Notes: generated by a model not told the origin, from the letters alone. A stretch of 64,000 nucleotides of DNA from Chromobotia macracanthus (GCA_036877525.1 JAZGTH010000002.1:6308501-6372500), one strand, 5' to 3'; positions 48,481 to 59,907 are shown, counted from the first letter of the stretch. Made by a program: numbers and translations.

Positions 48481-49784
48481 CTTTCTCTCTCACACATACA
48501 CACTCACCATCACCTTGCTGTTCTGAAATAAATATAATCTAAAGAGGAAACATGCTGTGTTGGGTCTATGTGTAATTAGGATGTTTTTGCCAGAGGCAAC
48601 ATGCAGCAGTGAATCAGAAAATCTAAATGTAGTAAACTATCATGCACTGACCCAGATGTGAAGATTCAGGGTGTCATTTTGGGGAAGGCTATGATTTTTC
48701 ACATGGTAATAAAGCTGCATTTACCTAATGTAAACTCCAGGGCACAATATCACATCATATTGATATTACACTGCAAATGACTCAAAACACCACAAAAATG
48801 ACAAAACATGAATATACAAAATTCACACATAAAAATAAAATGTGGACATGTGGTTTGGTTTTGATGCGGTTGGTATAATCCAGGTGTGTGTCTGAGTGCG
48901 AGTATGTAAATGTGGTAGTACATTTGATATGATATTATCATAATGGCCCCTCCAGGAAAGTCTGCATCTCCATCATCTCACGTGCCATGCAGATGATGGA
49001 GACCCTGGTGAACTAATATACATATTAAAATAAATGTACATATAAATTATATGGGGGTGGTTTATATTCGGGTGAATGATGACACAGGGTAAATGTAATG
49101 CCGTTATGAGTGAAAGGCACATACCGGGCTGGAATTGCAGAAATGCATGTAGCATGAAAAACAAGAATAAATTAAAAGTGCATATATTTTAAAAGGGATG
49201 ATGAAACGGGAGTATAACAAGGATCAGTACAGGTGTTGTTTGACCCAATATACTTTTTTGCCTGCAAAATAGGCTCTTAATTTATTTAATTGGAAAGACT
49301 AAGACAGAACGCTGCAGGATTATCGTAAATGCAGATGTGAGGGTTCAACGTCTTCAAAATAAACTATATTAAAATGAAACAATAATGCACTCACACTGAA
49401 ATAATTTGTGCTAAGTCACTATAAAATCAAAATACCAGTGGCATGCACAGTGATTCTTAAAGAACAGTAGCAACCGGTTTTAACATTAAATACAAGTTTA
49501 AAAAAAAGATGTGAGTTCATTCTTTTCAAATTTCACTTTAATTTTTATAAAGTGCCATGAACATTTTCATTAGTGTCCACCACATCTCAGATTATATATT
49601 TGTTTGTAGCATTCTGTGGTGGAAATTAGGTTTAAAACATTTTCATATTGTAACATTAATAGGCAAAGGACAAGGCTAAATAAATTATTACAATAAGATA
49701 AAAAGCATTATAAAAGTAGCAAAAGTTAAAACATTATCACAAAAATCCACTGTAGGCAAGTTTAAGAAAAAAAAACACTCAAAA
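48481..49784. other. AT-rich spacer
   Basis: Nothing recognised beyond the CT run at the left edge. Confidence 0.5.
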
Positions 49785-49985
49785 TCTCAAACTTATGAAC
49801 CTCACCAACAGCAGGACAACATGGACAAACAAAGCTAGACAAAAGACAATCACAGGACAATCAGAATAACAAGACACACGTGGAGACAATTAGGGCAAGG
49901 TAACAAAAGACCACAAAGACCATGGACATGGACTACAAAACATGATTTTCAAAATAAAAGACATGACAAAACAACATAACGCAAA
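49785..49985. mobile_element. Probable interspersed repeat fragment
   Basis: Adenine-rich, with repeated 'gacaat', 'ggacaa' and 'acatgg' words ('cacaggacaatcagaataac', 'gtggagacaattagggcaag', 'aataaaagacatgacaaaac'). This resembles a dispersed repeat I have seen across fish genomes. Family not named; no coding part. Confidence 0.5.
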
Positions 49986-50280
49986 ACCTTTACAGACATG
50001 TAAAATAAGTTTACGAGACCTTCAAAAAAGTTTCTAACGTGTGGCTTACAATGTAGTATAACATCACAAAGTCACATTAAGGAAAAAGTATAAATCTGTT
50101 TAATATAACTCAACCTCTGGGACATAAAAGTGCATGGAGTCAAAGAAACATCCTTAAACAAGCTTTAAGAAATTGTCTTACTTAAATACTTCACTGAAAA
50201 TGACAATAAAATATGCATTATACCAAAAATGTGACATTACATAACACTACATTAAGAATTTCAGAACCTCATCATCACGG
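49986..50280. other. AT-rich spacer
   Basis: Nothing recognised. Confidence 0.5.
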
Positions 50281-50640
50281 CAGCTACCAAGGAAGCATGG
50301 TCTGGATTGAAACTGCTCTGGAATGAACCAAGCACACACCAGTACACATACCTCAGGCTTTGTATGTTGATTATTACAGAACCACAGCCCAACCTGCAAC
50401 AATCCATCGGTCCTGCAGCTTCCTGTCTGCAGATCATTACAGCTTTGATTATTAGTGACAATGGTGGCTGCCCATCACTCAGTTTGTGCGCCATATTGGC
50501 AGATTAAGAGTGCCCTGAGAGAGCCCTGCTTCCACACCACAAATCTAGCTGAGTGGAAAGTAGAAGAAACCTTGTTTCAAAGACTTGTTGACTTTGAAAG
50601 GTGTCACTGCACACTGTGCACCAAACCAAAGAATCTTAAA
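50281..50640. promoter_or_regulatory. CNE-like segment
   Basis: Unique balanced stretch with 'ctttgattattagtgac' (about 50442). Opposed frames of 66 and 77 codons overlap, so neither is supported. Confidence 0.3.
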
Positions 50641-51150
50641 AAGTAAATAAATAGACTAAGTATCTATGTTCGCTAGACATACTGTTAACATTTCACATTA
50701 CAGCACCCATCATTATTTTACTTGGTTTTTACCTGTTTTTGGGGCAAACTTTAAGAACTTTTTTAAATTTAAACTTAAATTAAAATTTTTGAACTTTTTT
50801 AATTTAAACTCTGTTTCAAAATTTCAACTGTCCTCCATTGATAGTGTTATATTACTTATATTTTGCATCTTAGAAAACATTAATATAAAAAAATATATTT
50901 AAAGGGCTACCATTCTATGACCACTGTACACACTGAAGAAATAAACTTCTAATTTATAGAATTAATAATTTAGAATTCTATTTTTTCTACAGTGTTTTCT
51001 ATTTTTGTTGGGGTCCAGTTGATGTGAAACAAAAGCAAGACTACTGGAATGTTACCACTAGGGGGTTGAGGGCCTCAAATGATGTGCGTACAGGGGCCTC
51101 ATAGGACAATGATCCACCCTGTATATGTACACAATAATGTACTGTTAGCA
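50641..51150. other. AT-rich spacer
   Basis: Very AT-rich at 50740-50900, then an ordinary stretch containing a CTCF-like core (51055-51065). Confidence 0.5.
51055..51065 (+). promoter_or_regulatory. CTCF-like core motif
   Basis: 'ccactaggggg' matches the CCASYAGRKGG core of CTCF sites. The flanks are not an extended match. Confidence 0.25.
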
Positions 51151-51175
51151 ATTACTCAGCACAGTGCTGAGTAAT
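51151..51175. repeat. 25-bp perfect palindrome
   Basis: 'attactcagcac' (51151-51162), a single A, then 'gtgctgagtaat' (51164-51175) with no mismatch. It is not AT-only, so chance is unlikely. It could be a dimeric transcription-factor site or a foldback remnant. Confidence 0.9.
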
Positions 51176-51339
51176 ATTTAGGCAGTTCATTTTTACATTC
51201 ATTTATTAAAGTCCTTAAAGCAAGGTAAGTATGAGGTAAAAAAAAAAACTTCAGTAAATTAGCATAAAGCAACGGTAATAAAGAATCCATGCATGCTAAT
51301 CCAAACGGGCAGCATTAGACCAAAAAAGTTTAATAATAA

Positions 51340-51900
51340 TAATTTATTCATGCAGCGTGGTCCCCACTGAACATGGTCATTTTTAACGCATGTGTTTATT
51401 CTTTTTTAATAATGCTGGCGAAACAAAATAGTCTCCCCTCTGCCACTGGCCCGTAAATAATGATAAATCAAATGTTTCATCTCACTGGAACGCCAAATAA
51501 GCAAATAATGCAATTTTTTCAATTAGGCTTTTGTCTTAATTGTTGACTTCACTTAGTGTGCGAGCAGCAGCAAGGCAGAGCGCTGTGCCATTTTTCAATT
51601 AAAAGGTCCAGATGTTTTCGGAGGCATCAGTAGGCACCAGCAGTTATGAGAAATGCTTCATCTGCATTGTAATAATCACTACAATATCAGCTCCAGGCAG
51701 CATTTACATACTCATGTTTTATTCTAGCCTTCTTTTCTAATGTAGCGCTTAATTATAGTCAGCATCCCACAATGGCAGGCCTCTGGAGCGCCCAAATTTA
51801 TTTACTCTGTAATGCGGAGAGGCACCGTGTCTTTCTTTCACGCGGTGGTGGACGGCGGGGGATGAGAATGGATGCAGTTAATGATGAAAAGCATATGCAT
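51340..51900. promoter_or_regulatory. Strong CNE-like island
   Basis: Dense homeodomain-type cores ('caattaggcttttgtc' at about 51519, 'cttaattgttgac' at about 51534, 'caattaaaagg' at about 51596, 'cgcttaattatag' at about 51746) in balanced repeat-free DNA with CpGs ('ggagcgcccaaattta', 'cacgcggtggtggacgg'). No long open frame. It is the most enhancer-like block in the window. Confidence 0.5.
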
Positions 51901-52630
51901 GTGGTGCTGATCTTACTGTAAATAAATATGTGTTTGAGAAAGAGGAAGTACAATGTGTGGTTGGATCTAATTTTGGAAAAGGAAACTGGAAATGGTAGGC
52001 CTCTGTTCTGAAACTTGATATGCTACCTGCTGCCTACATAGGCAGCTACCTTTTAAGGCAAAACCCTGACATGAAACCTCATAACTGACGTATATATGGA
52101 ACGCACCACATTGGCAGCATCTCAGCACACTATGCAAACAGTGCTGCACACCGATAACTTTTTAAGTTTCCTTGTCTCAGATGTTTCTCCTAAAATTGCT
52201 TATGAGAAACAGAAGTAGACACAAAACAACTTTGAGATATGTTGAAATACATTATTAGTATGGAGCTAAAGAACTCTGCATTGTATAGTTAAAATGATCT
52301 GGTTTTGGATGAATTTGATGAGAAATGTTTGTGTTGTATTGAAATCTTCGATAACATTTGACATTGAATTATAGACTTTGAAAATTTGTGCTCAGTTTAT
52401 GAAACTCTAGTGGAGACATATGTGAGGTTTCTTAAAACACTCCCTCCATAGGCATTTTACTGTTTTGGAACAGAGCGTATGTGTCCCTGTGTGATAGTTA
52501 GAGAGAAAAAATGAATGGCTGCACAAGAGGAACATAACAATTGGCCAAGATGCGTTTGCACAGAGATTGTGTGTGCGAGCAAGTAGGAGTAAGAAAGAGA
52601 GTTGTAATCCACTTTCTGTTCTCGCTGCAG
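51901..52630. other. Spacer
   Basis: Ordinary composition. Minus frames of 60-76 codons have no support. Confidence 0.4.
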
Positions 52631-52709
52631 AAGGCAATCAAATGTGCTGCTCATGTGTAAAGACACTTATCTGCTTGGGGAGTATTTCAACATCATATTT
52701 CCACAGGAA
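52631..52709 (+). other. Candidate 79-nt exon
   Basis: The acceptor-like 'tttctgttctcgctgcag' ends at 52630 and 'ggaa|gtgagt' follows at 52710. One frame is open throughout (starts 'RQSNVLLMCKD', ends 'FPQE', entering after one base). No family recognised. It sits in a complex segment that may instead be a CNE. Confidence 0.2.
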
Positions 52710-53264
52710 GTGAGTATCAGCCCTGACAGACGATTGCCTCTGTTCTCTCATATGTCTCTATAGACAGTACCTCAGAAGAAGATGAAACAGAGAGAGAGAT
52801 AAAAAGTGTGACATTTTCTCAAAGAAAGGCCTTTTACAACAATCATATAAAAGTTATCAATATCTGCAGAAGTGTCATCGCGGTATGGTTTACGTGTGAG
52901 GTAAACCATACAGCAGACATTGTGGGGGGTGATCGCCTGGTGATAAAGATGGAAATTTTAATCAGACATGCTCATCTTCCCCATGTGCGGGCACCCTACT
53001 TCTTCAGCTTGCTCAAGGCACTTTTTATCATTTCTTTGTAAAACGAATTCCCTTCATCATTTTCAGTGCAGGTAATATACCCCTTGCTACTGCTTCAAGC
53101 TAAACAGATTTAATGTGTTCTTAAATTCACAAACAAATAGTTTATTTTGTGATTGTTTTGGTGGTATTGTCATTCCATTCAGCAAGAGCGCTACATCTGC
53201 ATCTCTTTGGAGTCAGTTTCAGCAAAGAGGTTGCACTGTTGTCCTATCCCTCAATCTTCTTAAA
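52710..53264. promoter_or_regulatory. CNE-like segment with a hairpin
   Basis: Balanced unique DNA to about 53000 that includes the 52883-52911 hairpin, then AT-rich. Confidence 0.3.
52883..52911. repeat. Perfect hairpin, 11-bp arms
   Basis: 'gtatggtttac' (52883-52893) pairs with 'gtaaaccatac' (52901-52911) across the loop 'gtgtgag'. Mixed composition and no mismatch. The stem is too short for a microRNA precursor as it stands, since pairing stops at both outer edges. Confidence 0.9.
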
Positions 53265-53470
53265 GGTACAGTTCACCTAAAAATGAAAATAATTGTCATT
53301 ATTATTATCCTGGCCACTTTTTTGTATATGATTAAAGTGAATGAGAAATGGAGCTGTCAAGCTCCAGAATGGCAGAAAAGCTCCATACAAGAATCAAAAA
53401 AGTGGTTCATATGATGTACTGTATCTTCTGAAGTCATATGAAAGCTTTGTGTAAAGAACAGAAAGAAAAT
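53265..53470 (+). mobile_element. Interspersed repeat family B, end plus internal part
   Basis: Starts 'taaaggtacagttcacctaa', the family's terminal sequence. It continues with 'gtgaatgagaaatggagctg', 'gctccatacaagaatc' and 'cttctgaagtcatatgaaag', the last shared with 26825-27050. A 99-codon frame across it (53115-53414) is therefore not a gene. Confidence 0.75.
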
Positions 53471-53823
53471 TATTATTTACTTAGAATGTCTCTTGCTAAT
53501 GAACTATTAACTACTGCGAACAGATCAGTCCAATTCATGAATCAATTATTCAGACCTGTTCTGTGAACATGATCAGCTGATTTATTAAAAAGATCCAATT
53601 TGAACAATTTGATCTCAGAAATCATTGCTGTTCTCATGTACTGTTAAGTTTTGTGGATAGCATGATTTGTAATAAAAAAATTATACACCTATTATATTTC
53701 ATAACTTGACATCCCCAGTGGTCAATTACTTTCATTATACGAAAAAGTGGAACAGATATTCTTCTTCATTAGGGTAAGGGAATTTTTGTAATTTTTTATT
53801 TTGCTTGTACTATACATTTAAAA
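53471..53823. other. AT-rich spacer
   Basis: Nothing recognised. Confidence 0.5.
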
Positions 53824-54183
53824 TCAGAGGAGAGCTGGTATATGCCACTGGTGGAATATTACTGGCATGGTTCGCAAATGTGTGTCAATTTCAATACCAT
53901 CCAGATAAAACAAGCTCAGTTCAGCTTCCCACCAAGCAAGAGAGATGCTAATCAAATTCACACAGTCTGCATTTTTGTATAGCTTTAAAGGATTGTCAAG
54001 GCTAATGGCGCCTCCTCCACTGAATGTCTGGTAGTAAATCAGTGCACATGGGCCTCTTCCCCAAAAACAATGACTAATACAGCACTCCGTCTCTCCAAAC
54101 GCTGGACTGGTGTGAAAAATCTGGGCGAAGTGGCCCTCCTGACACTGATGCATCGCAGACACAGTCACAGTTATATTCATCAT
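53824..54183 (-). other. 119-codon open frame, unassigned, or CNE
   Basis: A minus frame from Met to stop with fairly even amino-acid use (segments 'HFAQIFHTSPAFGETECC', 'GRGPCALIYYQTFSGGG') but no domain I recognise. There is no clear promoter. The plus strand has CNE-like pieces ('ggctaatggcgcctcctcc' at about 54000). Function unknown. Confidence 0.2.
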
Positions 54184-55659
54184 GTCCTATGCTAAATTAA
54201 TCTTGATAGGCTGAAGACCAAATGACATTAGTCCTCTGTTTCACGCACCGCTCCTGCAAAGAGAGCTGAACACATATTTATGCTTGATTACTGTTTTAAA
54301 GACAATTATACACAACTTATGTGGCATTGAACATGAAAGCTGAGAAATTAACTTTTACAGTGTTTGGAAGAAATTGGTTTGAAGACTTCTGCTGGCTTAG
54401 CATGCAGCTGCTCCATGCTAAATACCAGTAACTAACTGAAGGTAGTGAAGCTACTAAATTAACTACAATTTAAAGTGGCATGACAGTAGTTCGGTAGTTT
54501 AAAAATAATGCTGCTTTTTCTGTTAGTGGGCAACTTTTAGTGGTGTAATGTAGTAGTGGTATAATGGAAGTAACTTTTAATGCACACTCATGCTAAGCAA
54601 ACTGAGACAATACACACTCTGACTCACATGTGGTTGTTTATAAAACAAACGTACAGTAAAATATTTTGTTAAACAATATTAATTGTTTTCAATTGCATTA
54701 TAATTAGACAGCATTTTTTTCTGTTGTATGTAGTGTAAATGTAGGCTGACTTAAATTTATTGATAACTCTAATTGTAAAAGTTTGAATACTTGTAAAAAA
54801 TAAAAATGGGTTCTCATGTAACTAATTGTAAAGTATATAGATCATGGTGGTATATCTGGCTCTTATACGCTATAAGAGTTAATTAACTGAATAATATAAC
54901 TGAAACAATGTTAAAGTCTGGTGGCACAATTTTAGCATTTTTAAGTAAATCTATTTTTATAATAAAGTATTTAGAACAGAACAGTGAAACAGAGGAACAA
55001 ATTAAATTAATACAAACAATGCCTTAATAAAACCAATATTAATTACTTTCCATTTTTAAACACAGCAATTTAAAACTGTCCATTATTTAAAAACATGATA
55101 ATAAATGTATTTAAAGTTCTATGTACAACACACCTAAGACAAACATTCACACATACATGTGCATACACACTTTTCTCCTGTATGTACACACATTGTCAGT
55201 GAGGGCAACTGAACCACACATGCATAATGTTATTTATTTTACAAAGGAACTAATTTGTTTCTGAACTAATTAATAGAGAAAGACGAGACATTGTTTTTGT
55301 TTATCCCTTATAATCATTCACACATATTTACACCTAAATCTTTTCTCAGCTTTGCAAAGACAGCAGTTCCAAATGCTGTATACTTATACAAAGGGAAATG
55401 TCCTAATAGGTATAGAAAAACGTTTGCAAGCATCTGCTAGTGCTGACACTTCATTTGTATCAGGAAACATCCCCACACTCCACACTCCCCCCAAAAATAA
55501 ATATATAAAATAAAAGTTGGGAAGTTTGCCAGGATGGTGAGGTGGCCATATTTTAAAATACATCATTATGTCACTTCTTTAATGTACCATAATCTATTAG
55601 GCACATGGCAAACTAACAGGAATCTTTTTAAATGATGGCTTTTTATGGCTTTGTGCAGG
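54184..55659. other. AT-rich spacer with possible old repeat
   Basis: The part at 54395-54600 with repeated 'actac/gtagt' words ('gtgaagctactaaattaact', 'tagttcggtagttt', 'gtagtagtggtataatgg') resembles a degenerate fish repeat. The rest is AT-rich. Confidence 0.35.
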
Positions 55660-55925
55660 TGATTAATTAAATAAAAAGTCAGCGTTGCACAAATCATCCC
55701 TTTAATTAGTAGGAGGAACGTCACCATGGCGTTCTACGACGTTTCGCAGCGGGAGAACGAGGCGGCAGGGGGTGCCAGTCAAAGTGCCACCAAGAGTGAG
55801 AGTGCTTGTACGCACGTGTGTGTGCGCTTACCAGCTTCCTCCGGGCTTACGGTGGGTACCCGGCAGCAATTCCAGGTGCTCATGTCAGCTGGAATTCAAC
55901 TCCAGCTGTTTGGAGAAGATTGATT
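55660..55925 (+). promoter_or_regulatory. Small CpG-bearing island with an ATG in Kozak context
   Basis: A short G/C-rich island after an AT-rich lead with 'gattaattaaat' and 'ctttaattagtagg'. It surrounds the candidate first coding exon at 55726-55851 and could be either an enhancer or a promoter/first exon. Confidence 0.35.
55726..55851 (+). other. Candidate first coding exon (42 codons)
   Basis: The start has a near-ideal Kozak context ('cgtcaccatgg'). The frame begins 'MAFYDVSQRENEAAGG' and continues open past a good donor-like site ('cttacg|gtgggt' after 55851), then to a stop at about 55923. Composition (CpGs, GC-rich codons, Ala/Ser/Glu) contrasts with the surroundings. No family recognised. 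There is no TATA box or clear upstream promoter signal. Confidence 0.25.
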
Positions 55926-56279
55926 TCATTATGTTCTTCTTTTCTCTACAGTTTTTTCTGTAGTTTTCTTTAATTGCTTGTCTTGTGAATTAGTGAATGT
56001 TAAATAGCATAATTACAAGTTTTCTTTCATTCTTTTTTTTGGAGGGATGAACTTTTGTGGAGTGGTGAGAAAGAGAGAGAAGCAGAGAATATAAATAAAT
56101 TGAAATAGCAATTTATTCCCCTATATTTCGATTTAATTCTGATTATTCCCCCTAACATTTGATTAAAATTCAGCTGTTACGTTAAAACAGATTCAGCATC
56201 ATTCGCATCCATTGTTATATAATAGTGTAACAGAAAACTGTGACTATAATTACATGGCAAGAAATGTCCCATAAGTCTT
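55926..56279. other. AT-rich spacer
   Basis: Nothing recognised. Confidence 0.5.
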
Positions 56280-56720
56280 TGCTGCTTCACAGATCACATG
56301 AATTGTGTTATCAGGACTCGCCTTTTATTGAATTTACTCAGGTTCCTCTTTTCTGATTAGGGGAATCCATTTCTCTCTCCACTTGGATAGATCTGTCCTC
56401 CATCATGGTTAATGTTAACTTCATGTACACTCTGAAGAGAGACTGCTGGGATCATCATTCTCATTAATGAAGCTCAGTCTCTGGTCCCTGTGTCCTCCTC
56501 TATACAAAATGTTTCTTCATTTCAGAGTTGCTCTGCTTTATTAAAGCTCATTACCATTTCTCTTTTAATAAGGCCTCTTTAAAGTCATTACCTGCAGTGG
56601 GGTTTAAAGAGTACTGCTATTAAAAGGTTACTTAGATGTGAATAATAGCCCTGCAATATACTCAAGTTAATTACTATTGGAAACTGGTTGAGGTTTAATT
56701 TAATGCTGACCTGTACCATT
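56280..56720. promoter_or_regulatory. CNE-like island
   Basis: Unique sequence with 'cattctcattaatgaagctc' (about 56457) and 'ctcattaccatttctc' (about 56549), and a run of TTAAT cores at 56570-56700. No frame. Confidence 0.4.
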
Positions 56721-57139
56721 GAAGAATATGGTGTACTGACAGAATTGACAAAAAAAGAGGGCGGTTGGATCTTTTATGGCCAATAAGCTTACTTATGTCA
56801 GATCGTTTTGAGTTTGGATTATATTCATTTTCACAACAAAGAGAAGCATATCTATGAACATGTCCCGTTTGGCCATATGTTTATGTTGTTTCGTACAGTT
56901 AAACAAACTGAATAGTTCCGTTAGATGTTCTGTTTGAATCCATCATATCATATATGTCTGCAATAAACATGAAAATAAACTAATAATGTTCACATTCCCT
57001 CCCTCTCTAATCACGGCCTCCTCACTGTCTCATTGTCACCATTGAACCAGACACAATCTGACTCGAATTGTTCTTGTCATTCCAGACTATTTACATTGCT
57101 TCTGTCTGTCGTGAGAGAATAAGTGCGTAACAATCTAAA
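56721..57139. other. Spacer
   Basis: Nothing recognised. Confidence 0.45.
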
Positions 57140-57700
57140 AAACTCCTAGCACTCAACTTGAACAACATTGTGCGACACAAGCATGCATATCAAAATCAGT
57201 ATCATGCATCAGCCTGGTGCAATGTAACAGGATACAAGGGAAGTTATAAGGGAACCCCAACAAACCACACTCAGATGAACGCTGTATCCCCAGCTGCCAT
57301 CTCCTCATACATAAATCTGCTTGGCTGCTTAATTCAATCTGCCTCCTGCATCTGACTTGGCACACCACAATTTGATTACCACAACTGTACTTTTTAACTC
57401 CTGTCAAGGAGCAAGTGAGGCTTATGTAAACATCTGCCAGAACACATGGTTGTTTCCGATTAGACTGGCCTTAAATCAAACCGCAGCAATGAATCTTTAC
57501 CTGACACTAATACTTTTAAACTTCATATGCACAATTAAAATGAATTGCGGCGAAAGCATACAGGACAAACCACATTAACAGGTCATCTCCTATGTATAGG
57601 CTCTTTCTCTATGTCTGTCTGCCCAGGATTCTAGGCTGGATGTGGTTAGCCGTCTGTGCTGCAGTGGAAATCAGATAAAGACAGGGCACGGATACACAAA
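57140..57700. promoter_or_regulatory. CNE-like island
   Basis: Balanced unique DNA with 'gctgcttaattcaatctg' (about 57323) and 'caatttgattaccacaac' (about 57368). Opposed frames (84 minus; 65 and 73 plus) have no domain. Called on texture. Confidence 0.35.
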
Positions 57701-58479
57701 ACCATGACCAATCACTTTGGCATGAGGGTAAATAACTAATGTGGGCTTGTATTATAATATCTTTTCAAAAACATTCCTATATCTTCACAATATAATTATA
57801 AACAATTGACTGCATATTACACAATGAGAGCAGAATAATAATAATAAAAATAAAATTATTACTGTTGTTGTTGTAATCTGTACAAAAGTAGCATGCACTT
57901 TTCGGGATTTCAAGAAAATTTCAAGAAAAATAATATTGCTCTTTTACCCTTAATTTTTTAATTTTTGTAATGCTATTAACATAAATGACAATTAAAACAA
58001 TATTTAATAGGAAGCTGTTTACTACAACATAAAAAGTTATCACACAGTCTATCATTTCCATTAGGGTATTATATCTTTAACCAGGTCATACATTTGTTAC
58101 AATTAAATTATGATTACTAATTATAATCCATTTCTTAATGCAATTTTAAAAAGTGCCCTACTTTTGTCCCACTTATCTGATGTTACACTAAAATGGGATA
58201 GTAATTAAAATATATCCTCAAATAATTAAGCATGTTTTTTCCAATATTACCTGTAATTGGCCATCAAAAGATCTTTTTAAAACAACCATAAAAGTCAAGC
58301 TTTTCTTAAAAGAAGCTTGGTCCTCCATAATGATGTCAGGCAAATTAAAACATTAAAACAAGTTTCTTGTGACAATTATAAAACTACAGTTACATGCATT
58401 TATCTCCTGATATTTAAAAGGCAAACAATCATTAAATGTATCTGTCCCTTTCATTGTCATTTTAACTGTTGATGTTTAG
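57701..58479. other. Very AT-rich spacer
   Basis: Short (AAT)n at 57835-57850; nothing else recognised. Confidence 0.5.
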
Positions 58480-58990
58480 CATTCATGCTATGGTCTATGT
58501 GCCTTCATTACCGGAGAACAAACTTCACCTTCTGTTTTCCATATAAACACATTGGTATTCTCCTTGTTGTGTCTGGGAGAATACAAACAAAGTTACAGCT
58601 ATCCATTTCGAAAATGGATTTGAGTATTAAGTGAGAAAATGGGGTGGTGAATGTTAGATTAGACTGTGTTCACTCATTTAACCAAAGGGACTGTTAATGA
58701 CTTCAGTAGTGCTGAAACGGCACATTTGTGAGGGATGAACAGGCGACTGCACTGCTCTGTTCACAAAGTTAGCATTTAAGTTTAAATAGGCTGTCGCAGG
58801 CTCAATTCCTTCTCGTTTTGTAAAAATAGCACTAACGTGGCCTGAAAAGCAAGCTCAGATTTATAGTACATGTATTGGCAGAAAGAGCAGAGAAATTAGA
58901 GTCAGAGCCCATTACGTTATTGGTCTGTTATCAGCCTGTTTGATTCAGTGCATGCAAAGCTCAAACTAAAGAAGTCATCTCCTAACCTTA
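58480..58990. promoter_or_regulatory. CNE-like island
   Basis: Complex, repeat-free, with 'cccattacgttattggtctg' (about 58908). No frame of note. Confidence 0.35.
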
Positions 58991-59139
58991 TTGTGTGTGT
59001 CATGAATGCAACATCTGTGGCATAGGCAAATCAACATACATTAATCATACATCAATCCCCCTGAAGATGTATACAGAAATTAAAATCACTGTTTCTTCTA
59101 TAGATTAAGATGCATTTAAATATAGGTTGGATCTCTAGA

Positions 59140-59500
59140 TTCTGTCACTCTAGAGTCAAGATTTATAAGTAAGATTTTAACCACCCTCCCACTCCTTTTT
59201 GCCACCACTACCCCCGGACCCTCCTCTGATGATTGACAGCCCGGCTTAATTACTTTGTTTTAAAGATGCATTTACCATAAAGCAGCAGACCTTTAAATCC
59301 ACCTTTTTCCCCCTCATTCACAAAACACTGAAAAAGACATTCTTTTGTAGACGAAGTGGAAATTTCCTTAATGCTCAAGTGGAATTTGTGCATCACCAGA
59401 AATCTTCCTGTAAAAAATATGTCTTGCAATTGACTTCTTTGTTGTAAATGTGCAGCACGGATGTGTTTTCTTTTTTGTGAGCAATCAGTGTCCCTCCATC
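59140..59500. promoter_or_regulatory. CNE-like island
   Basis: Contains 'gattgacagcccggcttaat' (about 59231), which carries a TGACAG core of MEIS/TALE type beside TAAT, and 'ttaccataaagcagcagacc'. No frame. Confidence 0.4.
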
Positions 59501-59605
59501 TTAAGGTTGTTTGACTTTAAACCCATGCACAGGAAAGATGTGTATGTGTTATATTAGTGAACCCTTTCATAAATCTCCAGACTTGTGATCACTTTTTCAC
59601 CACAG

Positions 59606-59722
59606 AGTGCATTAAAACAGTGGGAAAAGAGTGAAAAGGATGACGTCATGGGTTGCAAAAAAAAGTCAGATGATCCTGGACTGATCTTTGCTTGTACAGG
59701 CTATTTAATTTGCTATTGCTGA
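59606..59722 (+). other. Candidate terminal exon (38 codons) with a CRE
   Basis: Follows an acceptor-like 'tcactttttcaccacag'. The phase-0 frame is open to TGA at 59720 and reads 'SALKQWEKSEKDD' then a Lys-rich stretch. A full TGACGTCA at 59641-59648 lies inside it. No domain; chance is quite possible. Confidence 0.15.
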
Positions 59723-59850
59723 GTGTAATATTGTGCAACCCTAACCCTATATTGTAACATTTATTGTTATACAATAGATTTGTTTTAGACACTGAGTAAT
59801 AGACCTTTACTCTACCTAGATTTGTAAAGATAGATAAATTGAAATTCTTG

Positions 59851-59878
59851 ATATATATATATATATATATATATATAT
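59851..59878. repeat. (AT)14 microsatellite
   Basis: Perfect AT alternation. Confidence 0.95.
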
Positions 59879-59882
59879 TCTT

Positions 59883-59907
59883 ATAAGGATTATGTAATAA
59901 TCCTTAT
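59883..59907. repeat. Perfect inverted repeat, 11-bp arms, 3-nt loop
   Basis: 'ataaggattat' and 'ataatccttat' flank GTA, immediately after an (AT)14 run. Confidence 0.85.

Noticed and set aside
52883..52911. MicroRNA precursor
   Set aside because: Pairing stops after 11 bp on both sides; a precursor needs a stem of roughly 30 bp. No mature microRNA I know was found in the window.
53115..53414. 99-codon plus frame
   Set aside because: Overlaps an interspersed repeat (family B) from 53265 onward.
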